Source: Hymenobacter sp. YIM 151500-1 (GTDB lineage: Bacteria; Bacteroidota; Bacteroidia; Cytophagales; Hymenobacteraceae). Taken from it: DNA of 64,000 bases. The stretch is taken from positions 2,867,501 through 2,931,500 of the forward strand of contig NZ_CP110139.1 in assembly GCF_025979885.1 (NCBI RefSeq). The letters run 5' to 3'. How positions within the stretch are numbered: the stretch's first letter is position 1; every line of letters starts with the position of its first letter. Made by a program: the position numbers and the translations under genes. Below the pieces are notes generated by a model, which saw only the letters and a program-made list of their open reading frames with translations, made no database searches and had not been told where the DNA came from. Positions 1-9,314 of the stretch are shown one piece after another.

Positions 1-182
1 GCGTTTGCCTCTACCCTCTAGTAAGAAGATAGATCCTTGGGCTTCACCCAAGGGGGTTGCCCCATTCGGATATGCCCGGATCACCTCGTATGTGCCAATC
101 CCCGGACCTTTTCGCAGCTTATCACGTCCTTCCTCGCCTCTGAGAGCCTAGGCATCCCCCGTGTGCTCTTGTCTGTTTCTCT
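1..182 (-). rRNA. 23S ribosomal RNA, 5' end (partial)
   Basis: Read on the minus strand, the sequence carries the conserved start of bacterial 23S rRNA (CACGGGGGATGCC, then AGAGGCGAGGAAGGACGTG and the CCGAATGGGG block). The 5' end is placed near 182 by aligning with the E. coli start from memory; the exact end is approximate. The rest of the gene lies beyond position 1. It is the second gene of the rRNA operon begun by the 16S gene. Confidence 0.95.
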
Positions 183-1917
<1,735 letters not shown>

Positions 1918-2193
1918 AGAAAATCCTGTTCGCTGCTGCTTCAGCAGCAGCCGTGTCTTCTGCGGTGGGTACCCCCCGCCCCGGTCCAGCCTATGGCCAG
2001 AGCCCGGACGCAGCGCCCCACGCGCCAGTTCCAAACCGCCCACCCGCAGGTGGGCAGCCCTTACCCAATTGTCTTTTCCAGCTATTCAAAGAACGTCTAT
2101 CCCCTCCCTACTGGAGAAGATCCAGTGACCTAGCGACCCTAAGCCTTTCTGCTATTCTATTACTACTCCCCCGCCTCCGAGCGAAGCGGGCTG
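1918..2193 (-). other. rRNA operon leader
   Basis: This stretch between the nearest promoter and the 16S 5' end should be transcribed as the precursor leader. It contains a boxA-like motif and a GC-rich stretch (about 1965-2060) able to fold. Open reading frames across it have no protein-like features and are rejected. Confidence 0.7.
2083..2094 (-). promoter_or_regulatory. boxA-like motif in the 16S leader
   Basis: The minus strand reads GTTCTTTGAATA, matching the spacer motif at 290-301 in its first nine bases and resembling the rrn boxA core. Its place between the promoters and 16S fits an antitermination signal. Confidence 0.55.
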
Positions 2194-2225
2194 CAAAACT
2201 ACAACTTCCTGCCGCTTCCCCGCAA
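2194..2225 (-). promoter_or_regulatory. rrn promoter, copy nearest to 16S
   Basis: A -7 element TAGTTTTG (2194-2201) and a -33 TTG (2223-2225), 21 bases apart, match the Bacteroidota sigma-A consensus. An A-tract on the minus strand (2235-2247) sits just upstream, like an UP element. Confidence 0.75.
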
Positions 2226-2300
2226 GTCCCAAGCAAAACTTTTTTTGCCGGACGCACTTGCTTTTCCGTGCCGAGGAAACCAGGCCCCGCAGCGGGGAGG

Positions 2301-2331
2301 CAAAGGTACCAACCCACTAGCCCTTTTCCAA
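2301..2331 (-). promoter_or_regulatory. rrn promoter, second copy
   Basis: A -7 element TACCTTTG (2301-2308) and a -33 TTG (2329-2331), 20 bases apart. The surrounding sequence differs from the other three copies, so it is not a simple duplicate. Confidence 0.6.
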
Positions 2332-2486
2332 GTTCCCGCTCACAGAAAGTTTTATCCCCTTTCCATCAGCAGACTAGCCCAGGACCGGTTTTTCACCAAT
2401 CGACCTGGCCTACGAGCTCAGCTGCCAGTTGGCTTTTACTAGGAACTGCCTACTCATCGCTTCCTGCTTCCAATCGAAACGGGCTG

Positions 2487-2518
2487 CAAAGATACACTCA
2501 CTCCATCAGCCTATGCAA
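2487..2518 (-). promoter_or_regulatory. rrn promoter, third copy
   Basis: A -7 element TATCTTTG (2487-2494) and a -33 TTG (2516-2518), 21 bases apart, with an A-tract at about 2530-2538. The bases after the -7 box (CAGCCCG) are shared with copies one and four. Confidence 0.75.
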
Positions 2519-2583
2519 GCACTAGCCTAACTTTTTTTTCTGGTAGCCCAGCGCGGCCAACCGCCTCCACCTGAAACGGGCTG

Positions 2584-2615
2584 CAAACTTACACCCCCGG
2601 CCGTTACTTGCGCAA
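2584..2615 (-). promoter_or_regulatory. rrn promoter, fourth and farthest copy
   Basis: A -7 element TAAGTTTG (2584-2591) and a -33 TTG (2613-2615), 21 bases apart, with an A-tract at 2628-2634. It lies about 670 bases upstream of 16S. Confidence 0.75.
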
Positions 2616-2793
2616 GTCCCTAGACAACTTTTTTATCAGCTCCCTCTGGTACCAGGACTCTGGGGGCGACGGGGTGGCTAACTGCTCGGACCTTGTTTCT
2701 GTTCCGAAATCCTGCTGAAATCTTCTCTGAAGGATGCATGGGGCAGTTTTTAGAAGATTATACTACGCAGAAGAGGTACATGTATGAGGATAG

Positions 2794-4086
2794 TTATTGA
2801 GTTGGCTTGGGGGTGAATGTATCAGATATTGCGGGTGTGCTGGCTCGGGGGCGCTTGACTTCATAGCTGTATATAGCTTGGCCTAATGTGGCTAAGAAGG
2901 GCAGTCCGACGGACTCGTACTCGTAGCTGCCGTCGTTGATAATGCCGTCTTTATTTACATAGAGTACGGCGCTGAGCATGAATTCTACATGCTGGGTGGA
3001 ATCGGTGAAGTACGCTACGTCGGCCAGATAGCCGTGCGACATTCCTACTACATTATAGATGTACAGGCTTGAATTGAGACGTGAGGTAGGCTGTCGGCCG
3101 TAATAGAGATATTTCTTGTAGGTATCGAAGTATCGAGCTGAAGTATATAGGCTGTACTGGGAAGCGTGGGGCGTTTGCTGAAGGTATTGACGCAAAAATG
3201 TATAATCATTGGGGAATAAGTGAAAGCGCTGGGTAGGCACTACTGCTTCAGGGAAGATTATTGCTTTAAGTAAGTCGGTGCAGTGTTGAAGTGGTAAGTA
3301 ATTGGCCGTTGTGAAATCGTAGGGGCGCGGGATGATGCGGCCACCGGCTTGGTGTGCATGGCCTTTGGTAACACGCCCCAAGGGAAAGCTGAATGGCCGC
3401 GGGTTGAATGCGGCGGGTTGCCGGTAGCAGACTTGCTGAGTAACCGGGTCACGGAATTCGATGGGATTGGTATGACGGTTGGCGACAGTATCGCAGGGAG
3501 CGAAACGGCGGACGATGCGGGCCGTTGGGTATCCTAGCTGAGCTAGCCGTTCATTGAGTGGCCGTTGGCCCAGAAATTCATAGAGGCGGTTGTATGCTTG
3601 ATTGTCGCTGACCAGCAGCATTCGCTTTACGTAGTTGCCCACGGTGTTGATCCGGTCAGAATCGGGGGAGGTGATGTACGGGGCGGGGGTTTGACAGCGG
3701 AAAACGGCACCAGTTGCCATGGGTGAGCGGCGCGTGAGGCCGGGCTGGCGTAGCGTATTCAGCTTTTCGAAGGCGAGAATGGCAGTAGGCAGCTTAACGA
3801 GGCTGGCCGGGTTAAAATACTGCCGCTCATCAACCCGAAAAGTGTGGGTAACAAACCGAGGCTGCCGTTGTTGGTCGCGGTTGATTTGGGTGTAGATAAT
3901 TTGCAGCTCATACTCGGCAGCGCGTTGTACCACGGGTAGCAGACGCGCATCGGCTCGGAGCAGGCTGTCGAGCAGCGGACTGTTCTTGGCTTGCGCTGGA
4001 GCAACTGCTGAGGCTGGAAAGCGGAACTGTGGGGCTGCTGATGGCAGCAAAGCCAGAATCGGCCACCAAAGGAGCAAGCGTCGCAT
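2794..4086 (-). CDS. secreted serine hydrolase, class A beta-lactamase fold
   Basis: A 430-residue protein with an N-terminal hydrophobic signal (about 1-20), so exported. The motif S95-L-V-K98 matches the SxxK nucleophile/base pair of the class A beta-lactamase and penicillin-binding superfamily, and S160-D161-N162 matches the SDN motif. A clear KTG triad is not obvious; TKG followed by HAH occurs in the middle part. At 430 residues it is much longer than true beta-lactamases (about 290), so it is more likely a peptidase- or esterase-like relative than a resistance enzyme. The ATG start is supported by a weak -7 match (CATCTTTG, 4109-4116). It lies immediately beyond the rRNA promoters and is transcribed toward them. 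Confidence 0.7.
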   Translation of the reverse strand: MRRLLLWWPILALLPSAAPQFRFPASAVAPAQAKNSPLLDSLLRADARLLPVVQRAAEYELQIIYTQINRDQQRQPRFVTHTFRVDERQYFNPASLVKLPTAILAFEKLNTLRQPGLTRRSPMATGAVFRCQTPAPYITSPDSDRINTVGNYVKRMLLVSDNQAYNRLYEFLGQRPLNERLAQLGYPTARIVRRFAPCDTVANRHTNPIEFRDPVTQQVCYRQPAAFNPRPFSFPLGRVTKGHAHQAGGRIIPRPYDFTTANYLPLQHCTDLLKAIIFPEAVVPTQRFHLFPNDYTFLRQYLQQTPHASQYSLYTSARYFDTYKKYLYYGRQPTSRLNSSLYIYNVVGMSHGYLADVAYFTDSTQHVEFMLSAVLYVNKDGIINDGSYEYESVGLPFLATLGQAIYSYEVKRPRASTPAISDTFTPKPTQ

Positions 4087-4504
4087 GATGGGCTACATAG
4101 TCGTGAGAACAAAGATGGGCAACTACACCAACGACAATACCTGAGCAGCCAGGCCCAGGCGCTTTAGCTGCGAGCTAGTGGCAGCTGGCGCAAGTAATTG
4201 CTCCTCCATACAGCGGGAAGGGTCCAGACGTTACGTACCATTCCGGCTACTGGTCGAGGCGAAATAAGAGCCACAGTGACGCACGTTCCGGCTAACCATA
4301 GGCTAAACGGGTACATACGTCAACAGGACACTTCTCTGGCGATGCACGCCCAGTATCTTCTGACTATACGTATTAGTATCCTTCTCCCTATCCTGGCAGC
4401 TACACTGGCCCGCAACAAGTTGCGGTAGTTGCATCTATCTTTTTAAAAGAGCCATCCTGCTTAGAGTACAGCTTTATTAGAAGAATAGGTAGTAGTTATC
4501 TGCC
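4087..4504. other. intergenic region without a supported gene
   Basis: These 418 bases separate two minus-strand genes. A 76-codon plus-strand frame (4198-4428) has no homology that I recognise and no promoter, and is not called. Only the probable promoter of the serine hydrolase, near 4109, can be proposed. Confidence 0.5.
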
Positions 4505-5728
4505 TTATTCCTGCACTAGCTTGGTGCGGTGGGCGAGTAGTAGGTTGGAGTCGTTTTGGCGCCAGTTGTAGCCCGTGCCGAAGGGCAGCGGACGGGGCGG
4601 GGAGGTTTTATCGGAGTAAGAGGCGGTCAGTTCGGGCTGGTAGTGCTTGGCAAACAGGTTGATGGGGCGCTTGTAGGTGCCGTAGTAGGTAAGTTGCCAC
4701 TCTGCGGGGCGGAAGTACTTCATAGCAATACCCGAATCATCCTGCAAAATGTAGTTGCTGCGCTCCAGGATGAGGTTGCGGACTTTGCTGAAATACAACT
4801 TGTGCATAAGGTAGGTGGCTGACTTCACGTAGGTAGCCAGTGGGCCGAGGCTGCGCACGTACTTAATCGGGGCCTGCTGGGTGGTGCCCAGCTTCCAGTC
4901 GCTCAGGTCGGCGGAGAAGTAAAGCACCGTTTTCTCCAGGCCGGCTTTGGACTGCAGCTTCAGCTCCACGCCCGGAATGATTTTGGGAGTGGACTTCGGG
5001 GCGGCGGTTGAATCGGCGGCTTGCAGCTGGCCGTCGGGGGTGAGCTGCACGTAGCGGAGGCCGGTTACGTGGTGGTCGGTGCGGGCGGCGAAAAGCAGGA
5101 GCAGCGGCAAGGCGCCGTCCAGCTCCACGGACTTTAACTCGACGGCCATGTCGTTGGTGCGAAAAAAGCTGAAGCTGAGCACCGACCACAACGAAGCCTT
5201 CAGGGCCGTGAAGAGCTTGGGATTTTGCAGCGTAGCGGGGCGCGGCACTGAGCCCACGGGCTCCAGGCCCATCAGCACGTAGGTACGGCTGCCGGGGAAC
5301 ATGGTGGTGACGTTGAGAAAGTCGGGGCCGCTGAAGGGGTAGAAGACCGTGGGGCTGGCGGCGCGCACTGTGTCTAGCTCCGTTGCCGCCCACTGCTCGA
5401 TTTTGGCCGTGCGGGTATCATGGTAGGTGGTCCAGCTTTTGGCGGCCTCTTGGGCGTAGGCTTGCCAGGCCGGCTGCGTGGTAAGCGGCTGCAAGGTGCT
5501 GTGGGCCGCTACGGGCAGCCCCGCCAGGTAAGCGGCAACTTCTTGCTCAGCCGTGACAGCCGGAGCAGGAGCCGGCTCTGGTGTGGGCTGGGGCTTCGCA
5601 ATCAAGGTGTCAGGGATGGAAATGGTGGAGGTTACGGGCTGCTCCGAAGAAGCTGAGTTGTGTTCGGAGCAGGCCACCAGCGACACCATACATACTGGCA
5701 GCAATAGCCAGGCAGCAAAGAAGCGCAT
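4505..5728 (-). CDS. hypothetical lipoprotein
   Basis: A 407-residue protein beginning with a lipoprotein signal ending in LVAC (Cys20), so probably anchored in the envelope. A Pro/Ala-rich linker (about 45-60) precedes a globular part. The segment FYPFSGPDFLNVTTMFP recalls conserved unknown bacterial lipoproteins, but I cannot name a function. The ATG at 5726-5728 gives a typical signal peptide. It stands alone, 55 bases before the APC permease stop and on the same strand. Confidence 0.75.
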   Translation of the reverse strand: MRFFAAWLLLPVCMVSLVACSEHNSASSEQPVTSTISIPDTLIAKPQPTPEPAPAPAVTAEQEVAAYLAGLPVAAHSTLQPLTTQPAWQAYAQEAAKSWTTYHDTRTAKIEQWAATELDTVRAASPTVFYPFSGPDFLNVTTMFPGSRTYVLMGLEPVGSVPRPATLQNPKLFTALKASLWSVLSFSFFRTNDMAVELKSVELDGALPLLLLFAARTDHHVTGLRYVQLTPDGQLQAADSTAAPKSTPKIIPGVELKLQSKAGLEKTVLYFSADLSDWKLGTTQQAPIKYVRSLGPLATYVKSATYLMHKLYFSKVRNLILERSNYILQDDSGIAMKYFRPAEWQLTYYGTYKRPINLFAKHYQPELTASYSDKTSPPRPLPFGTGYNWRQNDSNLLLAHRTKLVQE

Positions 5729-5783
5729 AAAAAGTACGAGGGTGAGAGAAGCGAAAATATACGTTGCGCGCGAAAAGCACAGT

Positions 5784-7115
5784 TTAGGACCGGGCCGAGG
5801 TAGCCGGGGCCAGGTAACGGCCTAACCCATATACCACCAAACCGGCGGCCAGCGTGAGCAGCCCGTAGCGGGTTTCGGTGGGCTTATCCTGGGCAATAAA
5901 CCAAAGCGTCCAGCCATTGAGCCCCAGGAACAACAGGGGCGTGAGCGGGTATCCCCAGGCGCGGTACGGCCGGGACAGATTGGGCTGGCGCACCCGCAGC
6001 ACAAACAAGCCGAGCACTGTCAGAAACGTGAACAAGCTTAGCACGAAGCCCGCGTACAGCAGCACTTCCTCGAAGGTGGCGGTGAGGATGAAGGTAATTG
6101 TAAGCAGGGTTTGGAACAGAGTGGCACGCACTGGAATGCCAGCGGCGCTGCGGTGGGCCAGGAAGCGGAGGGCGCGCAGGTCTTCGCCCATGACCTGCAC
6201 AATGCGGGGCCCGGCGAATATCATGGAGCTGACCGTGGAAACGAGCAGCGCGGCAATGATGCCGCCCATCAGCCGCCCTACCGCGGGCCCGAATAGCTCG
6301 GTGGCCGCCACGAACCCAACTTCAACCTGCCCGGCCAGCTTGGGCAAAGGCGTGGAGTAGAGAAAGACGAAATTCAGCCCCACATATACCAGCAGGACGA
6401 TGGCGGTGCCCGCGAGCAGGATGCGGGGCAGGTTGCGCTGGGGCTGGTCGACTTCGCCGGTAAGGTAAACGGCCGCGTTCCAACCCGAATAGGCGTACGA
6501 GACATACACCAGCGACACGGCAAAGGCCGGGCTCAGCAGCGCCTGCCAATCGGGGGCGGCGCGGGGCAGAAACGCCAGGGGCTGAGGCGTGGCTACCAGC
6601 AGCCCGGCCCCAATGAACACCACCAGCACCAGCACTTTCAGGGCCGTGAAAGCCACTTGCAGACGGCTGCCGGCCTGGCGGCTGGTGGCGTGCACGGCCG
6701 TAAGAGCCACTACCACGGCCACCGACAGCCACCGCGGCTCCAGGGCCGGCCACACGCTTTGGGCATACTTGCCCAGGGCCATAGCCGCCAGTGCCGTAGG
6801 TGCCGCAAACCCCACCGTTGCCGACACCCACCCCGACAAAAACCCCAGCGCCGGGTGGTAGATGCGCGACAAATAGTGGTACTCGCCACCCGACCGGGGC
6901 AGGGCCGCAGCCAACTCACCGTAGCTCAGAGCGCCGCACAGGGCAATGACGCCGCCCACCACCCACAGCATCAGCAGCGCGAAGCCGCTCTGAATGCCTA
7001 GCACCTGAAAGCCCAGGCTGGTGAAAACACCCGTCCCGACCATGTTGGCCACCACAATGGCAATGCCGGTGAGCAAACTGATTTTATAGGAGTGGTCGGC
7101 AGACGCTGTGGGCAT
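5784..7115 (-). CDS. APC-family amino-acid permease
   Basis: A 443-residue integral membrane protein with about twelve hydrophobic segments. The first contains the GTGVF motif typical of the amino acid-polyamine-organocation superfamily, where the broken helix binds substrate. It should import or exchange amino acids; the substrate cannot be read. A TTG start at 7139 gives eight extra residues, but the ATG at 7115 is chosen because a -7-like element (CATCTTTG, 7137-7144) would place transcription start near 7130, inside that extension. No partner genes adjoin it. Confidence 0.85.
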   Translation of the reverse strand: MPTASADHSYKISLLTGIAIVVANMVGTGVFTSLGFQVLGIQSGFALLMLWVVGGVIALCGALSYGELAAALPRSGGEYHYLSRIYHPALGFLSGWVSATVGFAAPTALAAMALGKYAQSVWPALEPRWLSVAVVVALTAVHATSRQAGSRLQVAFTALKVLVLVVFIGAGLLVATPQPLAFLPRAAPDWQALLSPAFAVSLVYVSYAYSGWNAAVYLTGEVDQPQRNLPRILLAGTAIVLLVYVGLNFVFLYSTPLPKLAGQVEVGFVAATELFGPAVGRLMGGIIAALLVSTVSSMIFAGPRIVQVMGEDLRALRFLAHRSAAGIPVRATLFQTLLTITFILTATFEEVLLYAGFVLSLFTFLTVLGLFVLRVRQPNLSRPYRAWGYPLTPLLFLGLNGWTLWFIAQDKPTETRYGLLTLAAGLVVYGLGRYLAPATSARS

Positions 7116-7136
7116 GAAAAGGAGCTTTTGGCAGGC

Positions 7137-7144
7137 CAAAGATG
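7137..7144 (-). promoter_or_regulatory. -7 promoter element of the APC permease gene
   Basis: CATCTTTG on the minus strand has one mismatch to TAnnTTTG. It lies 22 bases before the chosen ATG. No convincing -33 box was found. Confidence 0.4.
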
Positions 7145-7342
7145 CACATTCTGCCCACCGCTATTCCATAAGCCACTTCTCAAAGCATGCCGGGCCCCTC
7201 GCTGGGCGCTCGGGCCAACTGGCTCCGATTGGCCCGGTGCAGCCATACATGACAAAGCCTCAACGAGGCGACACAACTGTCCACAGACAATGGGGGTCGT
7301 CCCGTTGAGGCTAGCTAGGCGTCACCAGCTACAAGCCGGGCG

Positions 7343-7852
7343 CTAGGCTTTCGGACGCTTGTAAATGGGCACGGTGCTGCACGGCTCGCCATACATAAGG
7401 CTGGCCGCCACGGGCAGCAGCTTTTGCATGATGGCCACGTAGGCGTAGGTGGGCACAGGCTTGTCGCCGCAGCCTTTCACCACCACTTTGGCGTCGCGGT
7501 ACTGCTCAGCATCGAGGGCGGCAATAGCTTCGTGAAACAGCTCCTGCTCCAGGGCTTCCAGGTTACCGAACACGTAGCGGTGGGCGTGGCCGTGCAGCTT
7601 GGTAGCCAGCAGCATATAGGCCCACGTGGGCACAATGGCATCGGCCGAGCAAATGATGGCCACATTCTTGCCGTCGTACTGGCTCCAGTCGTGGGTTTTG
7701 ATGAACTCGCGGAAGTCTTTCTCACGCAAAATCAGGCCGTGGAATAAGTTGTCCTTGATGTCATAGGCCACCCGCTCGCCGGAATGAATGAACTCCTCGA
7801 GATTGAGCGTGGTCAGGGCGCTTTGCGCCACGCGGTTGATGATTTCTTCCAT
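7343..7852 (-). CDS. DUF2480 family protein
   Basis: A 169-residue cytoplasmic protein recognised as the Bacteroidota family DUF2480 by blocks such as REKDFREFIKTHDWSQY, CSADAIVPTWAYML and VVKGCGDKPVPT. The molecular function is unknown. Upstream in-frame codons read through an inverted-repeat arm and are rejected; the ATG starting MEEIINRVAQ is the family-typical start. tsaB lies 76 bases upstream, separated by a repeat hairpin, so co-transcription is possible but not certain. Confidence 0.88.
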   Translation of the reverse strand: MEEIINRVAQSALTTLNLEEFIHSGERVAYDIKDNLFHGLILREKDFREFIKTHDWSQYDGKNVAIICSADAIVPTWAYMLLATKLHGHAHRYVFGNLEALEQELFHEAIAALDAEQYRDAKVVVKGCGDKPVPTYAYVAIMQKLLPVAASLMYGEPCSTVPIYKRPKA

Positions 7853-7857
7853 TGGTA

Positions 7858-7958
7858 GAAGTGAGAAGTTAGAGGCGAGAAGTGAGACGCATCCTAGTGT
7901 AGGAGGTAAGAGTCGAACGAACGTAGTCTCACTTCTCACCTCTTACCATCTCACTTTT
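7858..7958. repeat. inverted repeat with GTGAG-rich arms overlapping the end of tsaB
   Basis: The left arm (about 7858-7889) and right arm (about 7926-7958) are imperfect inverted copies rich in AGTGAGA units. The right arm encodes the last nine residues and the stop codon of tsaB. The left arm ends about five bases before the DUF2480 start codon. It belongs to the stop-codon-abutting repeat family also seen at 24498, 31746 and 37908. Confidence 0.7.
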
Positions 7959-8645
7959 GCTGGTAGTAGTGTATACTTCTTTCAGGTAAAACGGCTCGTA
8001 GTAGGCTACGTCGCGGAATTCCTGGCGGTGGTAAGCAGCCAGGGCCAGCTCGCCGACGGCTACCGCCGAGGGCGCCACACCCGCCCGAAAAGCGGCGCGC
8101 GGCTTCCCGGCTGCTAGAGGCTGAAACTTAGCGGCTCCGCTGCCGAAGAATAACACGGAGTGGTGGGTTAATTGTTCGGCCAGCGTGTCGGGGTTGAGGA
8201 TGAGAGGTGTGGGCGCCAGCACTTCTTGCCCTGTGTGCGTGTACAAAGCTGCGTACACCTCCTGGCGGCGGGCATCGAGCATGGGGCAATATAAAAACTG
8301 CTCGGGCCACGCCGTGCTGCTAGCTACCTGGTGGGCCAGGCTTGGCAGCGTGCCCACGGCCAGCAGCGGAATATCCAGGGCGTAGCACAAGCCCTTGGCC
8401 GCCGCCGCCCCAATCCGCAGCCCCGTATACGACCCTGGCCCATCCGACACGGCCACCGCGGCTAAGTCGGCCAGCGCGTGGCCCGTGTTGTCGAGCAACT
8501 GGTTAATTAATACGCTCAGGTGGGAGGAATGGGATTTTTCGAGCCGCAGCTCCGACTGCCCCAGAAGGTTGCCGGAACCCAGCTCATGTAACGCCACGGA
8601 ACAAATGGGCGACGAGGTTTCGAGGGAAAGAAGAAGCGTGGGCAT
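7929..8645 (-). CDS. tsaB: tRNA threonylcarbamoyladenosine biosynthesis protein TsaB
   Basis: A 238-residue member of the ASKHA-fold TsaB family, the partner that activates TsaD in making the t6A37 modification of ANN-decoding tRNAs. The signature DGPGSYTGLRIG lies at residues 68-79, and an ATPase-like N-terminus (LSLETSSPICSVAL) is present. The length is normal. The last nine residues (SEMVRGEK region) are encoded by an intergenic repeat arm, so the natural C-terminus was probably extended or replaced by repeat invasion. The -7 box overlaps the stop codon of the upstream DUF5615 gene. Confidence 0.93.
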   Translation of the reverse strand: MPTLLLSLETSSPICSVALHELGSGNLLGQSELRLEKSHSSHLSVLINQLLDNTGHALADLAAVAVSDGPGSYTGLRIGAAAAKGLCYALDIPLLAVGTLPSLAHQVASSTAWPEQFLYCPMLDARRQEVYAALYTHTGQEVLAPTPLILNPDTLAEQLTHHSVLFFGSGAAKFQPLAAGKPRAAFRAGVAPSAVAVGELALAAYHRQEFRDVAYYEPFYLKEVYTTTSKSEMVRGEK

Positions 8646-8662
8646 AAACTAGCTGTATCGGC

Positions 8663-8670
8663 CAAAGTTA
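8663..8670 (-). promoter_or_regulatory. -7 promoter element of tsaB
   Basis: TAACTTTG is an exact TAnnTTTG match. Its TAA is also the stop codon of the DUF5615 gene. It lies 18 bases before the tsaB ATG, giving a very short leader. Confidence 0.55.
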
Positions 8671-9012
8671 CGGTAGCAAGTCTCCTATTTCTACTAACGG
8701 CTCCCCTGCATTCAGTAACTCTATAGCATCTGGCAAAGCGGTGACCAACACTTGTTGCAACCGCTCATTTGAGGTGTTACCGCACGTGAGCCATATAATT
8801 TGAGGTGGCGTACCTAGCCGTTCGAGTAACCGCAGAAAGTCAGCATCTTTAGTAATGACTATAGCCTGAGCAGCTTTTGCTGCTATGAATATTTCTTCAT
8901 CTTCCGCATCACGTAATCCTAATTCTCGCAGCGGTAATGCCTCAATCTTGAATTTCCAACGCAGCCACACAGCCAATAACGGCGACAATTGAGCATCGAG
9001 CCAGAAAATCAT
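8668..9012 (-). CDS. DUF5615 PIN-like protein, probable toxin
   Basis: A 114-residue protein of the DUF5615 family, which has a PIN-domain-like nuclease fold. Acidic residues in the expected places are D6 (FWLDAQLSP), D35/E37/D38 and D56/D58 (TKDADF). In the family these proteins are paired with DUF433 antitoxins, as here: its ATG overlaps the antitoxin stop codon by four bases (ATGA). The RNase activity is inferred. Base composition is visibly poorer in GC than the flanks, which fits a transferred cassette. Confidence 0.85.
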   Translation of the reverse strand: MIFWLDAQLSPLLAVWLRWKFKIEALPLRELGLRDAEDEEIFIAAKAAQAIVITKDADFLRLLERLGTPPQIIWLTCGNTSNERLQQVLVTALPDAIELLNAGEPLVEIGDLLP

Positions 9013-9233
9013 GCTGCCAATTGTGGATAGTCTAAACGCTGTGCAGCATACTGTAATGCTGCTTGAATATCAAGCGGTTCTAAATCAGGCATTTCAGCAA
9101 GCACCTGCTCTGCTGTGAGCCCTGCTGCCAGCAGGTTTAGCACATCAATCACCCGAATGCGCATACCTCGGATACAGGGACGGCCGCCACATTGGCGTGG
9201 ATTGACGGTAATACGATGACGTAGGTTTTCCAT
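9009..9233 (-). CDS. DUF433 protein, probable antitoxin
   Basis: A 74-residue DUF433 protein with the family pattern ITVNPRQCGGRPCIRGMRIRV followed by a helix-turn-helix-like stretch (VIDVLNLLAAGLTAEQVLAE). It is the upstream partner of a DUF5615 gene in a two-gene operon with a four-base overlap. As in other pairs it probably neutralises the PIN-like partner and may bind its own promoter; neither can be shown from sequence. Confidence 0.87.
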   Translation of the reverse strand: MENLRHRITVNPRQCGGRPCIRGMRIRVIDVLNLLAAGLTAEQVLAEMPDLEPLDIQAALQYAAQRLDYPQLAA

Positions 9234-9255
9234 GGCGATGAAAGTACAATAGATA

Positions 9256-9300
9256 TAGAAGTGAAAAGCAACTCCTATTCGGAGCTGCTTTTCACTTCTA
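9256..9300 (-). terminator. terminator hairpin after the S41 protease gene
   Basis: Two perfect 15-base arms (TAGAAGTGAAAAGCA and its complement) enclose a smaller inner stem. The hairpin lies 15 bases past the protease stop, between it and the DUF433 start codon. Confidence 0.65.
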
Positions 9301-9314
9301 CAAAACTATCAGAA

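Noticed and set aside
4198-4428. 76-codon plus-strand open frame
   Set aside because: No recognisable domain, signal or promoter; isolated in an intergenic region.
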